Assembly: GCF_051622035.1 (NCBI RefSeq) | Contig: NC_135357.1 | Coordinates: 37,560,691 to 37,624,690, forward strand | Origin: Arctopsyche grandis | Taxonomy: Eukaryota > Arthropoda > Insecta > Trichoptera > Hydropsychidae | Direction: 5' to 3' | Length of the DNA stretch: 64,000 bases | Shown: positions 1 to 12,000 of the stretch, piece after piece | Layout of the letters: each line of letters begins with the position of its first letter | Numbering within the stretch: position 1 is the first letter of the stretch | Program-made: the position numbers and the translations under genes | Notes under the pieces: generated by a model | Told to the model about the DNA's origin: nothing | What the model saw: only the letters and a program-made list of their open reading frames with translations | Databases searched by the model: none

Positions 1-446
1 AATAATTAGAAGTATGTATATTGATTGTATTATTCTGTTTTAATTATTTCTCCAGAAAACCGAACGACATGACTGACGGCCGAACGCCGACTAGTTCAGT
101 CTGAACAACAAACGCTACGTCCAAGTCAGAGCTGCCAACTTTGATTTTTATTTCTGCGTTCGGTATAAATAATTTAAGGCCAGCTTTTATATTAATTGGT
201 TAGTATTCAAACATAAATGATTGACCATATTGTAAACATAATTTCGTAATAATAAAAAGCATTTAAAAATCAAAAAACATAAATGATCAGTATTAAATAT
301 AAAATGGTAAATTTTATTTTGACAAATAACCAGTATTTCTTTTCGGTTGGGTAGACATAAGGCGAAATATGTTTAAACAAATTGAGATTTTCGTAAATGT
401 TAAGGCGAGAAAAGAAATTTTGAAGAATATCGATATGATTTAGTCA
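1..446. other. AT-rich intergenic DNA, nothing recognised
   Basis: No convincing reading frame, RNA gene or complete repeat was found before the first MITE. The stretch is unique-looking AT-rich sequence. Confidence 0.5.
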
Positions 447-454
447 TCTCCAAC

Positions 455-703
455 CATTGATGTATAATACACATAGATGGGCCCTGACGTGTGATTTTGG
501 TCGGAGATCTTGTCTTCACTAACTGAGGGGTGCGGGGGGCTTATCTAGCGGGGAAGTTGGGAAAAAAATGTTTTTTTTCCTACGACGCAGCGGTACCTAC
601 CTACCTACTAACAGAAACTGTGCATGCGCCATGTATTTTGCATGCGCCAAAAGGGAGACCAGTATAAGACGTGAGGGCGGATCTAGTGTATTATACATCA
701 ATG
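455..703. mobile_element. hAT-type MITE, copy 1
   Basis: A 249-bp element with inverted ends: it starts CATTGATGTATAATACAC and finishes with the inverse. It is flanked by a perfect 8-bp duplication TCTCCAAC (447-454 and 704-711), the target size of hAT transposases. There is no coding capacity. A second copy in opposite orientation lies at 939-1160. Confidence 0.85.
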
Positions 704-781
704 TCTCCAACGAAGAAAATATATGAACAGGTTATGCCTTTATTTATTTATAAATGGAGACAAAGGAAGCCAAAAAAGTGT

Positions 782-925
782 AAAAACCACGCATTTTTTT
801 AAGCGCTCATATCTCGTAAACGATCACCAACCAAAAAAAATTATTAATATATTCGAATTCAGTGGGTCAAACTTAGTAAAGATTGGTTAGTCTCCGCTCT
901 GGTGACTTTTTTTGTTGCTCAGTGT
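782..925 (+). repeat. fragment of a dispersed element ending TTGTTGCTCAGTGT
   Basis: About 145 bp closely resembling 17,620-17,780: it shares AAGCGCTCATATCTCGTAAA, the motif GAATTCAGTGGGTCAAACTT and the end GTTGCTCAGTGT. It sits between the two hAT MITEs. The superfamily is not identified; the inverse of the end reads CACTGAGCAAC, which could be a DNA-transposon terminus. Confidence 0.6.
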
Positions 926-938
926 TATTATTATATAC

Positions 939-1160
939 CATTGACGTTATACCCTCACTTGTTATACTTGTCTCCCTTTTGGCGCATGCAAAATACGTGA
1001 CGCATGCACAGTTTCTCTTAGTAGGTAGGTAGGTACCACTGCGTCGTAGGGAAAAAAACCCAACTTCCCCGGTAGATAAACCCCCCGCACCCCTCAGTGA
1101 AGACAAAATCTCCGACCAAAATAACACGTCTGGGCCCATCTAGTGTATTATACATCAATG
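939..1160. mobile_element. hAT-type MITE, copy 2 (inverted relative to copy 1)
   Basis: 222 bp, an inverted diverged copy of 455-703 that contains the same GGTACCTACC and CATGCGCCAAAAGG blocks in reverse. Flanking 8-mers TTATATAC (931-938) and TTTTATAC (1161-1168) match at 7 of 8 bases, consistent with an older hAT duplication. Confidence 0.8.
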
Positions 1161-1188
1161 TTTTATACCGACCATTTTGTTTCGATGA

Positions 1189-1402
1189 TTACATTCCAAA
1201 TGTGAATTGCTACCAGGATAACCGCCGCTACGAAAATCGCTCACGCAGTTTCCTGTAACACAGAAAACTGTCTAAATATTGCTCAAAGCTAACCAAATCT
1301 CGTATAAAATGGTATTTGTTGAGCAATATTTGGGTAGTTTTCCTGTGCGATTTTCGTAGCGGCAGTTATCCTGGTAGCGAGCGATTCACATTTGGGATGT
1401 AA
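1189..1402. repeat. palindromic MITE-like inverted repeat
   Basis: Two arms of roughly 85 bp face each other. The left arm starts TTACATTCCAAATGTGAA and the right arm ends with the near-exact inverse; both carry ACGAAAATCGC and the ATATTGCTCAA block near the centre. It is a non-coding fold-back element. I could not assign the superfamily because the target duplication is unclear. Confidence 0.75.
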
Positions 1403-2242
1403 CCCGTTTACCAGCCATTTTATTTTTACTAGTTTCTCTTATCACGTGTAGCCACTAAACCTAACCTCCATTTATTCTAACTCACTAGTATATTTTTTTT
1501 ATTCGGTTATGCTTTATGCTTCAATCAAGGGACGCGCTACAAATGTTAGCCATGTAGTTACTGGCCACGTTAATTTAAAATAACAAGACAAGAATAATTG
1601 ATAAAAGCAATGTCAGTAAATTTAAACATTTTTTAGCCTATACAGGGTTGTAATAAAAATTGAGTTGTATCAGTTTTTTTTGGATCAATGTGACTCTTAG
1701 GCGCCATTATCGCGACGGCCTCACTCAAACCCAAACGCAACGCATCATCGTAACGTGCGCAGTGGGTTCATGAAATCTACATATGTACAGTTCGCTTAGA
1801 TAAGCGAACCGATAATTTCAGCTTTCAATAATTTACATTTATCAAATTTTAATACTTTCTACACGCAACAGATTACTCTAACTAAAGCCAATATTTTACG
1901 ACACATTTGAAAGCAGTTTTCAACCATTTTAATCGCACAGTAGGATGACAAACAGGACATGAGGATATTAAATTAATAAAAAGACCTTTATAATAATCGA
2001 TAACGGTTTATTCTTCTGATAAAGCAAAAAATAAATTAAAAAAAAAAAGGTAAGCAAATTTATGTTGTATAAACGGTGCATTTAATAAAACAGGCGAACT
2101 GGAAAAGGAAACAAGCAAAATTATTACAGCAAGGTGGTCGATAATTGAGAACAAATTACAAAGTGTATTCGACCACCAGAAAAGTGATTTGAGTCGAACA
2201 AAAGTAAAAAAGAAAAAATAATATCGGGACACGGTTACATAC
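1403..2242. other. AT-rich DNA with a short perfect hairpin
   Basis: No gene recognised. A 9-bp stem with a 2-nt loop lies at 1790-1809 (GTTCGCTTA-GA-TAAGCGAAC). Nothing else stands out. Confidence 0.4.
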
Positions 2243-2274
2243 CTCAGCGGCAATAACTCTGCTATAATCTCCCG
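2243..2274 (-). other. candidate small exon or UTR exon with strong splice donor
   Basis: On the minus strand a 32-nt segment lies between a possible acceptor (CATATAGCAG) and a strong donor (GAG|GTATGTAACC). A second strong donor (CATG|GTAAGTATG) lies at 2302-2304. The signals are good but isolated, and no protein family is visible. They could be spliced 3' untranslated exons of the Psi gene, whose terminal coding exon also ends in a donor, or chance. Confidence is low. Confidence 0.2.
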
Positions 2275-2304
2275 CTGCTATATGCTTCACCTCACATACT
2301 TACC

Positions 2305-3659
2305 ATGAGTGAACTCATGTGGGTACAAATTTATGCACAGGGCACAGGTATTATATTATTATATATTATACAAAATAGCATAAAATGTTACACAATGTTT
2401 TGGCACTTGAATAAGAACACAAAGTTATCATACAGAATGTTATATATCAAAATTAATATGAAGCAGAAAACATGTCATGTTAGAAATCAATTATGTAATC
2501 ATTTTTGAATAAATAAGCCAAGGGTGGCAAATAAGTTTTATGCAAGTGTGCCAACATAGCGACGCTTAAAATTAATTTTATCTCCTGAAACTTTTACAAA
2601 CCTTGTTCACTTTCTTAAACGTGGGTTTCTTCATTATAAAACATGTATATTATTAATGATTCACTATCAGATGCACCAGCAACTTTTTCTAAATAGCTAT
2701 GTTTGCCAAAATACAAAGTTCTCTTTTCATTTGTAGCAAATAAATTTAATAATATTTACATATATTGTCTTTTTTGCACTCACAAAATGGGAGAAATGTT
2801 CTTTTTTATATATGTACATAGATAACATACCATGTCAATATTTTTAATTACCAGTTAGGAACTATTATAATCCGAGTATAAAAATACAAATCTTAACCGA
2901 AATATATTTAAATAAGTTGCTTTGATGAGAAAATTAAAAAAAAAAGCAAAATTTCTATAATAAAGGGGAAAATACACATGAGATGCAAAATCTAGCACTC
3001 GTGCCACCTATTTGCCACCCATGGCGTAAAGCAATGGAAATATAAATTTACATTCGGAAACATAAAAATTAATATATGGCAAATTCATCATAGAAAAAAT
3101 ATCAATCGAAATATACGTATAAAGTATCCATATTGTATTCCATTTTTAATCATCGGTGAGATTTGTCAGCACTCACAAAATTGTACTTACCCATTTGTGA
3201 CAAAAAGACATAATATATATATATATATATATATATAGGTTATTAACTTCAGCAACTGGAAAATAAAAGAGTTCAAACACAAAGAAAATAATGCAACAGG
3301 TAAATTTTGGTAAAACATGTGTTGTTTTATAATATATATATATACGTTTACAAATACAAGTATGGTTTTTAGAATCACTTAAAACTAATTTTACAATAAA
3401 AAATATTTTCAAAGGGAGACATCTTTTAAGCATATATACATATATATATGTAAATATATATATATTTATATATTTTCATTTAATATAATAATTATAAAAT
3501 GAGTGGCGACTATAATGACAGAAATGCATTTATGGAAATATATATTCATATATATATACATTTATATATGCATATACATATATATATATTTAGTATATAG
3601 ATGCAAAACCAATTTGTACACAAAACAATATTAATCGGCACGTTGTAAAGTTGATTTAC
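2305..3659. other. AT-rich DNA with AT microsatellites
   Basis: No supported gene. There are several AT runs (for example 3211-3236). An isolated donor-like signal on the minus strand (ATGG|GTAAGTAC) lies near 3182-3191. Confidence 0.4.
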
Positions 3660-3757
3660 CTTTGTGACGGGGATAGAGCTGACGGTCCCGGGAAGCCGCG
3701 TCTGGTTTCCAGACCCACCCGTTTCGGCACTCTCACCCCACACCAAGATTATTACGT
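3660..3757 (-). other. candidate exon (GC-rich island), unassigned
   Basis: A 98-nt GC-rich stretch is embedded in very AT-rich DNA. On the minus strand it is open in one frame and bounded by a possible acceptor (TAATTATAG|ACG) and a donor (AAAG|GTAAAT). The translation includes GSGNQTRLPGTVSS and matches no family I know. It could be an alternative or untranslated 3' exon of Psi, 2.3 kb upstream on the same strand. The plus strand is also open here, so strand is not certain. Confidence 0.3.
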
Positions 3758-5602
3758 CTATAATTACTAAATGCATTCAACTTCATGTACAAATCAATCC
3801 AAAAATTGTATTAAATAGCATCGATTTCAAATTAAAACGAGACATAATCAGCATTACAGATCAAATTGTTAAAATAAAAAATAAACAATACTCATTCACC
3901 TATGTATTCCTATATATATATATATATATGTATGTATTCCTGTTCGATTTCTGGAATAGTAATAATAAAAAAAATACTGACTAACGAATAGGACGACCAG
4001 CGACACACAAAACGTGAAACTATTATACAATTTTTTTTTTATAAAACGAAATTTTTTTATATAAAAGAATGTTGTTTTTTTCATTTTTAACATAAGTGAT
4101 AAACGTACGATTTTCTATTTTCACATTTCAATCGGAGAAAATTGCACTGCAAAATGAATTGCCATTTACTACTTTGCATTGCAATGTTTCAACGTAAATA
4201 CAGTTCATATTAAGTGAAATGACAAAAATGGTTAGATAAAGAGATAGTGCAACATCTTTTTAGACCTTACCGTAGTGAAGGTGTTACGTGAACGTTACAC
4301 AGACCTCTCTCTCTCTCTCATCTCATATTCTTAAGTAACGCTCGTACCTAATATCTCCTAAAAAACATAGGTAAGCAGAGAAATGCATCGGAATAATAAC
4401 AATACAGTAAAAAAACATCAATGAACTGCAATGTAGCGTATTGCGCTTTCATGCTGGATGCAAAAAAATTGACTTGAACAGTTGTATCGGCAGATGTCTC
4501 CTCTCGATCTGCACAGTCGTTATACAAAAAAAAAAACTTTTTAGGCTAATGACTCGTGTGCAATTGTAAAAAAAAAATTAACAACTCTAACCTCATGTCG
4601 TATAGTAATGAAAAAACTACATTTACTTAAACATATCATTTTAAAATAGTGGGGGGGGGCGTGGGCGGGGTTTCTTAAATAAATAACGATTGTTATTCTG
4701 ATACGGAAAATAATAATAGTAAAAAAAGAAAAAAATTAACAATTCAATTGACGTGGTGTATAAAACAATATTATATAATTCATTGAATTGATAAACAAGT
4801 TTTATATATATATAGATATATATGTGTGTATACTATTAATAACAATACAAGATTTTCACATAAGGTAGACGAAAAACGGCAAAGTTATAAAATCGAGTTA
4901 ATTAAACATTGATATTTTTGGTCATCGGCGTACAGCACACAATGAATATTTAAATTATGAAATGGAACAATCAATTGAGTTTTATTTTTGTGTTTTTTTT
5001 TTCTCAGTATATGTGGATGTAGCTCTTCCCTGCTCAACGATTTTCACACACATAGAATCTGAAAACATGACGAAAAAACCAAAGGCATTGTATACAGATT
5101 ACACACAAAATCATATATATAATTAATTATAAATACTTCATATATATTATAAATAAATATCAGTGCCTAACTCGTAAAAACTACATATCAAAAAATGTAT
5201 ATATATGTTCATATTATTTTATATCTTGTCATCACGAAACAAAGCAGGAAGTGTCAAAAAAAAAAAAGGAAAAAAAATAAATATATATATGTATGTATAT
5301 GTATATAAAAATTAAAGACATAATATAATAATAATAATAATAATACAAAAAATTAGCATAAAATAGCAGAAAATTCAAAAATATTTCATATACATTAGAA
5401 ATGTTAAAAGGCATTTAAAAATATATATATGTACGTATACCAGTTTATTATATAAATATTACGTTCATTGCAAAAATTCATAAAAGAAATAATAGTAATA
5501 ATAATTAAAATAAAAAACATATAAACGTCTGAGGGAATTCCTGTTGAATTGCACAAAATCGACATATTCAAAAAATGTGAACAAACATATATACACAATA
5601 TA

Positions 5603-5652
<50 letters not shown>

Positions 5653-6005
5653 CGTTAAAAAAAGTCGACAACAGTCGACAAAAATCTCTTAGAAATCATA
5701 TCGTAAAAAGTATAGAGAAAAGCAGGGATGTGCAAGTAAAATTCACAAATTAACCTACGAAATGTACTCGGCACAATCATATATCAATATATGTATATGC
5801 ATATGAACACATGGGTATGATTAAAAAAAATATATATGCAATACGAATGTATGCAGTACTATCGAAAACAACTTAATGCTATCGGGAAGAAAACAGAAAC
5901 TAGGCCTAATCTCCATAGCTAATACGAAAGTATCGACAGATAGATATATGTATATATATACGGATATTTATATATTTTGATATAGATGGACGTGATCGCA
6001 CTCAC
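3758..6005. other. AT-rich DNA, probable Psi 3' intron or downstream region
   Basis: Dominated by AT, ACAT and ATT microsatellites, including a (TA)n tract near 5597-5650. No coding sequence is supported. Because the Psi terminal coding exon is followed by a consensus donor at 6005, part of this stretch may be a 3'-UTR intron. Confidence 0.4.
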
Positions 6006-6019
6006 CTAATTAAAAGGAT
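6006..6019 (-). promoter_or_regulatory. splice donor just after the Psi stop codon
   Basis: Fourteen nucleotides after the Psi TAA the minus strand reads AATTAG|GTGAGTGCG, an excellent 5' splice site at 6005/6004. The 3' UTR is therefore probably spliced. An exon junction this close to the stop would not be expected to trigger nonsense-mediated decay. Confidence 0.55.
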
Positions 6020-9000
6020 TTACTGCTGCTGATCAGGCGGCGCGGGATGCGACTGGTGGGCGTTGTACCCCTGGTAGGAGCCGAAGTTGGGATAGTGTTG
6101 CTGTTGTTGCTGTTGCTGCTGCTGCTGCTGCTGCTGCTGGTACGGCTGCTGCTGCTGCTGGTAGGGGGCACCTCCTCCGTAGGCGCTGACGCTCACGGAC
6201 ATGGTGGTGGGTGTGCCGGGCCCCGCTCCCACTCCCACTCCCGCCGCCTGTTCACAGTTCGTTACTAGTTTATATACTAGAAAATAATTATCAGAAAGCA
6301 ATTCTCTTTTACCAGTCAAACGAAACTGAAATATATATATATGCAAGTGATAAGGACCTTGTGTTTCATTTGCGCCTCGATCGCCTCCGCCTCCTTGATC
6401 TTGCCCACGTTGCGGTAGTACTCGGCCCACTGGGCGGAGAAGTCGGGTTGGGACTGCGCGCTGCCGGCCGACGCCACGTTAGCTACCGCCGCGCCCACCG
6501 CGTTGGCCCCGTTCGCCGACACAACCACCGCTACAATTTTTAATACAACATCTTTAAGCATCATTCTGCCACCTTCACATTAATCAAATACTACTTACTG
6601 TACTAGTAGTGAAACGAGTGTAGAAAGTATCATATAACACTGACACTAGTGTTTAGCATATTATGCTTTCGAGCTGAGTTCCCACTAGTTGCTGTTCATC
6701 AGACCTTTACCAATTTTTCTGATTTTCATAGAAACAGTTCCTATAAATTGGTATTTCCTTTCAAATCTTGAGATTCGCCAATATAATAAAAACTAGTGTT
6801 GTACCCGATGAAATATCATCGCATGTGTGTTGGCATCGCAAGTTATTAAATAAAAAATTCTAAAAGAAATGTGTCGGTCCTATGTTTGATCCACACGCGT
6901 CTTTTTTTTAAATACCTTATAAATATATTTATCTAGTGTTTTTACCCGGCTTCGCTCAGTATTTGTAATATAAACCGCCTAAACATGGCCAATCTAATAG
7001 TAAAAATTTTATTAAATTTATTTGAAAATTCATTTGTTTTTTTATTGAATTGAACATCACGGAATCTACGACCCAAACAAACATACATCCAAAGTCTCTT
7101 TCGAAATTATATATTAGAATTAATATTTATATTTAATTATTTAATTTGAAAAAAAAATGGTAAAAACTACCTACATATAAACGATATAAAAATTAATAAA
7201 TCTTCAATAGATGGCGCTAAATGCTCAGAGACTAATTTGACTAGAGGAAACATTTGTAGCAAACAGTATATATATATAGAAGTTTTTTCTTTCGTAATTA
7301 TATTCGTACATTTTGTTGGCAGTGGTTTAGCCGTGAAGTACATTTTTATAGTACGGCGAGCGTTATCGCAGATACACAGAATTTCTCAATAGATGTCACT
7401 GTGGATGATGTTTGTATTAATTGTGTTAGTACACTCGTAGCTTTGGAGCGATCTGTGAAGGCGAGTTTACATGTTCGATTGAAATAAAATCACAAGTTTT
7501 GACAATCGAATTGGATACAAATACATCCAAAACCACTGAGTGTATAACTATATTTTCTACACACTCACACTGACGAAAGTGACCGACAACAATGGGATAC
7601 AAATTGAGTGTAAAAATTACCATGTGGATTTTGAGCGACAGGCTGTTGACCGACGGTCACTGCCGCTACTTTGCTGAGTTTCTGCTGCTGTTCGATCTTT
7701 TCGGCCTCTTGTACGAGACCCATCGATCTAAAACACGAGCACAATACGTCAATTAAAATATAAAGTGACTCAATTGAAAAGTGACTTACGAAAACGACGT
7801 AAAAACCTGTAATAGTCTATCCACTGTTGGGAATAGTCGGGTTGGCCGGTGGACGGGTTTATCGGCACCTGCTGAGGCTGTGAGTCCTGCTGCTGCTGCT
7901 GCTGCGACGGATGCCACTGTGGACTGTATCCCCACACGGGCACGCCGCTGTTGCCGCCTCCGACAGGACCGCCTCCGGCCGGCGCGCCCTGCCCGCCGCC
8001 ATAGCCGCCCCCGTAATCGCTGCCTCCTGCACCGTTGCCACCACCGCCGCCGCTAGATCCACCGTCGTTGCCCTGAGCGCTATTGCTATCCACGAAACTA
8101 ATCGGCTGGAAACACGAAATCGATCAGCATTGGACGCGAATGTAGTTCATTCCGTGCACCGAGGCAGTAGGCGAAATGTTTACAGAAGAACAAAAAAAAA
8201 CGACAATGAGTGTGTACTGTACAAGCTCTAAGATTAGGAGAGGAGGTAGACGCGTGTATGAGTAAATCTCACGCATACTTCCCTTCCAGTCTGGGATGTT
8301 CTCCTGGTACGAGTTCAATTTTCGAGTTTATGCTGTAAGGGCCACCGATGAACAACTATAAGTATGGTAGAACTTAAACTTTCCATATTTGTTATAAATA
8401 GCTGAACCCGGCATGCGTTGCATTGCCACAATAACCCATGCAATTCCCGTTCCCATTTGTCGGAAAAATGCAGGCGGCAAACACATTTGAAATTATTCAA
8501 TTGTTTGCTTATTTTGCCCTAACAACGCAGGTGGCGACGTGAACACATTTGAAATTATTGCGTTCCCATTCTTGAGTGATTTTTTTTTACAGAAACCATC
8601 GTGGGCATACACACAATAACTCATGTAAGTTTCATCACAATCAGTTGAATGGTATAAGAACGAATACGTGACAGACAGACAGACATTGATTTTTATATAC
8701 ATATATAGATTTATTTTGAAAGTTATAGCATTCACTGCCTGTCTGGCTATGTGGAATTAATTAATTGAATTTTTATATTTTACCATGCCAACTTTTTCGG
8801 TGATGATGCGCTTAGCTGCTTCGACGTTGTCCGGCGTGCCGCGTATGTAGAAAGTGCGAATGCTGCGATTGTTTTGAGTGCGCCTGTCCAGTTCGCAGTG
8901 GGCTCCTGACTGAGAATTGATCTGTTTAATGACTTCGCCTCCTAAAAATACAAAAGAAAAAAATGCCAACTTCGCTCAGAATAACGTTGAATGAAAAAAT

Positions 9001-12000
9001 GAAATCCAAATAGACAAAGCTACAAATTTATATGTTAAATACAAACTTAACGTCCTGGGAGCTAAATATACTAAGCCTGTCTGAAAAATAATAATGAATT
9101 AGTAACGGCAAATGTTCGCCATCGTGTCTCTCTGTCGACCGAACCGAAGCCTGGAAAAAATTATAAATTAGTAAAATAAACCGTTACAAACTTACAACGC
9201 CGATTCGACAACGGAGAAGATGGGGCTCTGCGCACATAAAAATAAGAAAGAGAGAAATGATCTTAAGATTGTATGTATTTGTGGGTGTGTGTCTCACCGC
9301 GGCCGATAATGATTCCGCACTTGATGTTGGTGACCGTAAAAGACACCTCAATCTTATTGTCCTGAGGACCCCCCCAGGAGCCGTAAGATCCACCGCCTCC
9401 GCCACCTCCACCACCACCTCCGGGACCACCCGAGTCTCCGTTTCGCGGTGGACCTCTCTGGCCAGGCTGTCTACTGCCGTCTTGCTCGCGTCTCTACAAA
9501 AGACAAAACGAAAAATCAAATCAAACGTGTGTGCATGTTAAATTAATAAAAAAAGAAAAAACGCCAACAATCAACAGAATACTTCATATCAGTGCACTAT
9601 ATATTGTATAATATATACATATGATATATATGGATACATGTATCCCAAAATGGCACGTTTATATCCTTTGAATATATAGTATATATATTTACGCTCGAAA
9701 CATCCTTCAGTTTAATAAGTAATTGTATAATTGTAGTTTTTAAGATATATCCATATAAAACTCACATTCACACTCTCAATGAGATCAGTTATCATCTGGC
9801 GAGCTTGATCTACTTGGTGATGATTGCCTTGTAGAAAACATCTAGAAATCAAATAAGACGTTTACAAACAAACAAACAAACAAAACAGAAATAAAGAAAA
9901 AAAATCCAGATGGACCGAAACAAGTTAATTATAAGTAAGTCAACAGAGAAAAAAGTTTAATTTTGGATCAAAAACATGCATGTTAAATGAAAATTAATGA
10001 AATGAAAATTTCTTCAAAATCAATTATCGATATTAAAAAATGTGAAAATAAATCTAGCAAGAGATATTACAATCCTGCGACATAAAAAGTTCAAATGGCA
10101 CGGACCTTCTGTCCCCGACTGCTTCCATGTGGAGTTGGTGAAATTGCACCCTCGCTCCCGTCTCGGCTTGAATTTTCTTAATCATATCGCCTCCTTTACC
10201 AATTACGACGCCAACTGCATTTTGCGGCACCAAAACCTTTACAAATACATATACTTTACGCATATTGTGACGAGTTACACCAGCCTCGTCACAATATGCA
10301 CACAAACACACACAAACGAACAAACAGCGACACGGTATCAAAAAAAAAATACAAATTCTGTTATGTCTTCAGCACTATGAACTATGATGATTAAAGATGA
10401 TTTTACACACAAAAAATCTAACTGACAATTCAAAAATTCAAAAGAAGAAAAATACAAACAAACACCTGAATATAGTGCACTGATATGGTAATAATAAATT
10501 TAATATAATAGAGAATATGTAAGTATATATATATATTTTATGTTTTAGTTTCTTTTTTTTTTGTTTTACCTCGTGTCCTTCAGGATTACTTTGCTGATCA
10601 AAGTCATCTCCGTTACCACCCCAAGGTGCTGAATTATTGCCGAGGGCTTTGTTGTGACCACCACCACCACCACCGCTGCCGCCGCCACCACGTGGTCCAC
10701 CGTACTGCGATTCTTTTTCAGCTATAAGTTCACAAACCAATTGCTTGGCATGTTCGACTTTTTGAGGATCGCCCGTAATCCGCAGAGGTTTTTCCTAAAT
10801 ATATCGAATCAAAATTTCAAAGAAAATACTACAACATTGTTAAATAGCAATTTACTTTTAGTTGAGACATATACATACAAATTCAGGATTCGGTCCGTCT
10901 TGTATGACGACCATTTTAGCTCCAGACTTCTCTTGTAATTGTTTAATAGTCTCTCCACCCTTGCCTATAATCAAGCCAACTTTTGGGCCAGGTATCATTA
11001 TTTCTTCCTAAAAATTAATACAGAAATAATGAAAATAATTACATTTGTACATAAAATAAAAAAGTAAAAAGTACACGGAACAAAAATTACTTTGCAAATA
11101 TGATTTTGGCCCATTCTCTGCTGAGGGGGGCCGTTATCGGGAGGACCTCCGTCGCGTCCTCTCTGGTTTACAATAGAATTAACCATATCCCTAAAAAAAA
11201 AAATACACACACGCACACGTTAATTAATAACAAACTAAATTCATCAGTTGAAAAAAAAAAAAAAAATGAACCCCGTTACAACTAGCGAGTGTATAGTTTT
11301 ACAAATGACTAGCCACAGATTTAATTCATACTAGAAAAAGACATACTTCGCTCTAGTGACGGCTTCGCGGGATCCCGTCAACGTGCAGACTCTGTCAGGT
11401 TGACCGCCCGAATCGGGAGCCATCTGAATTTTGCATCCGCTTTCGGCCTGCAATCGCGAGATCTGCTCACCTCCACGGCCTATAACTAAACGCACACGCA
11501 CACACGTTCGAAACATTAGAAATAAGTTCAGAGAAGGTCGCAGATGTGACACGTGTGTGTGTGTATTTACTGTTGTGTATACTCACTGAGGCCGACCATT
11601 TTGTCCGGCACTCTAATATAGTCGTTGATATTTTGCTCGGGGAGTATTTGCTGTCCCATGTTTCCGGGCGCGCCTGGCATTCGTGCACCGACTCCGACGC
11701 CAGCTACAGCACCACTGCAATGAAGATATCGCGTCAGTAAGTAAATGACAAATTTAGGGGGGCGCACTTACCGGTTGCGCTTCTACAGATTTTTTTTTTT
11801 TTTTTTTTTTTGTTTGTTTGTTTGTTATTATGCGACTACATGAGCAATCTGGAAAAATCATCCGTTCATCAATAAATTTGCCTAACTAGTAAATTTGTTA
11901 ACTTAACTAACGGTCGGGAACCTATGGCTCGGTAGCCGCATGCAGCTCTTTGTATGAAAATCTGTGGCTTTCATTGATCACTAAGCTCTAATGTTTTTAT

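Noticed and set aside
3664-3984. Plus-strand frame with VPGSRVWFPDP, faintly myosin-like
   Set aside because: The likeness is too short; the minus strand has better splice signals and the frame runs into microsatellite.
6047-6268. Plus-strand polyleucine frame
   Set aside because: Antisense shadow of the Psi polyglutamine exon.
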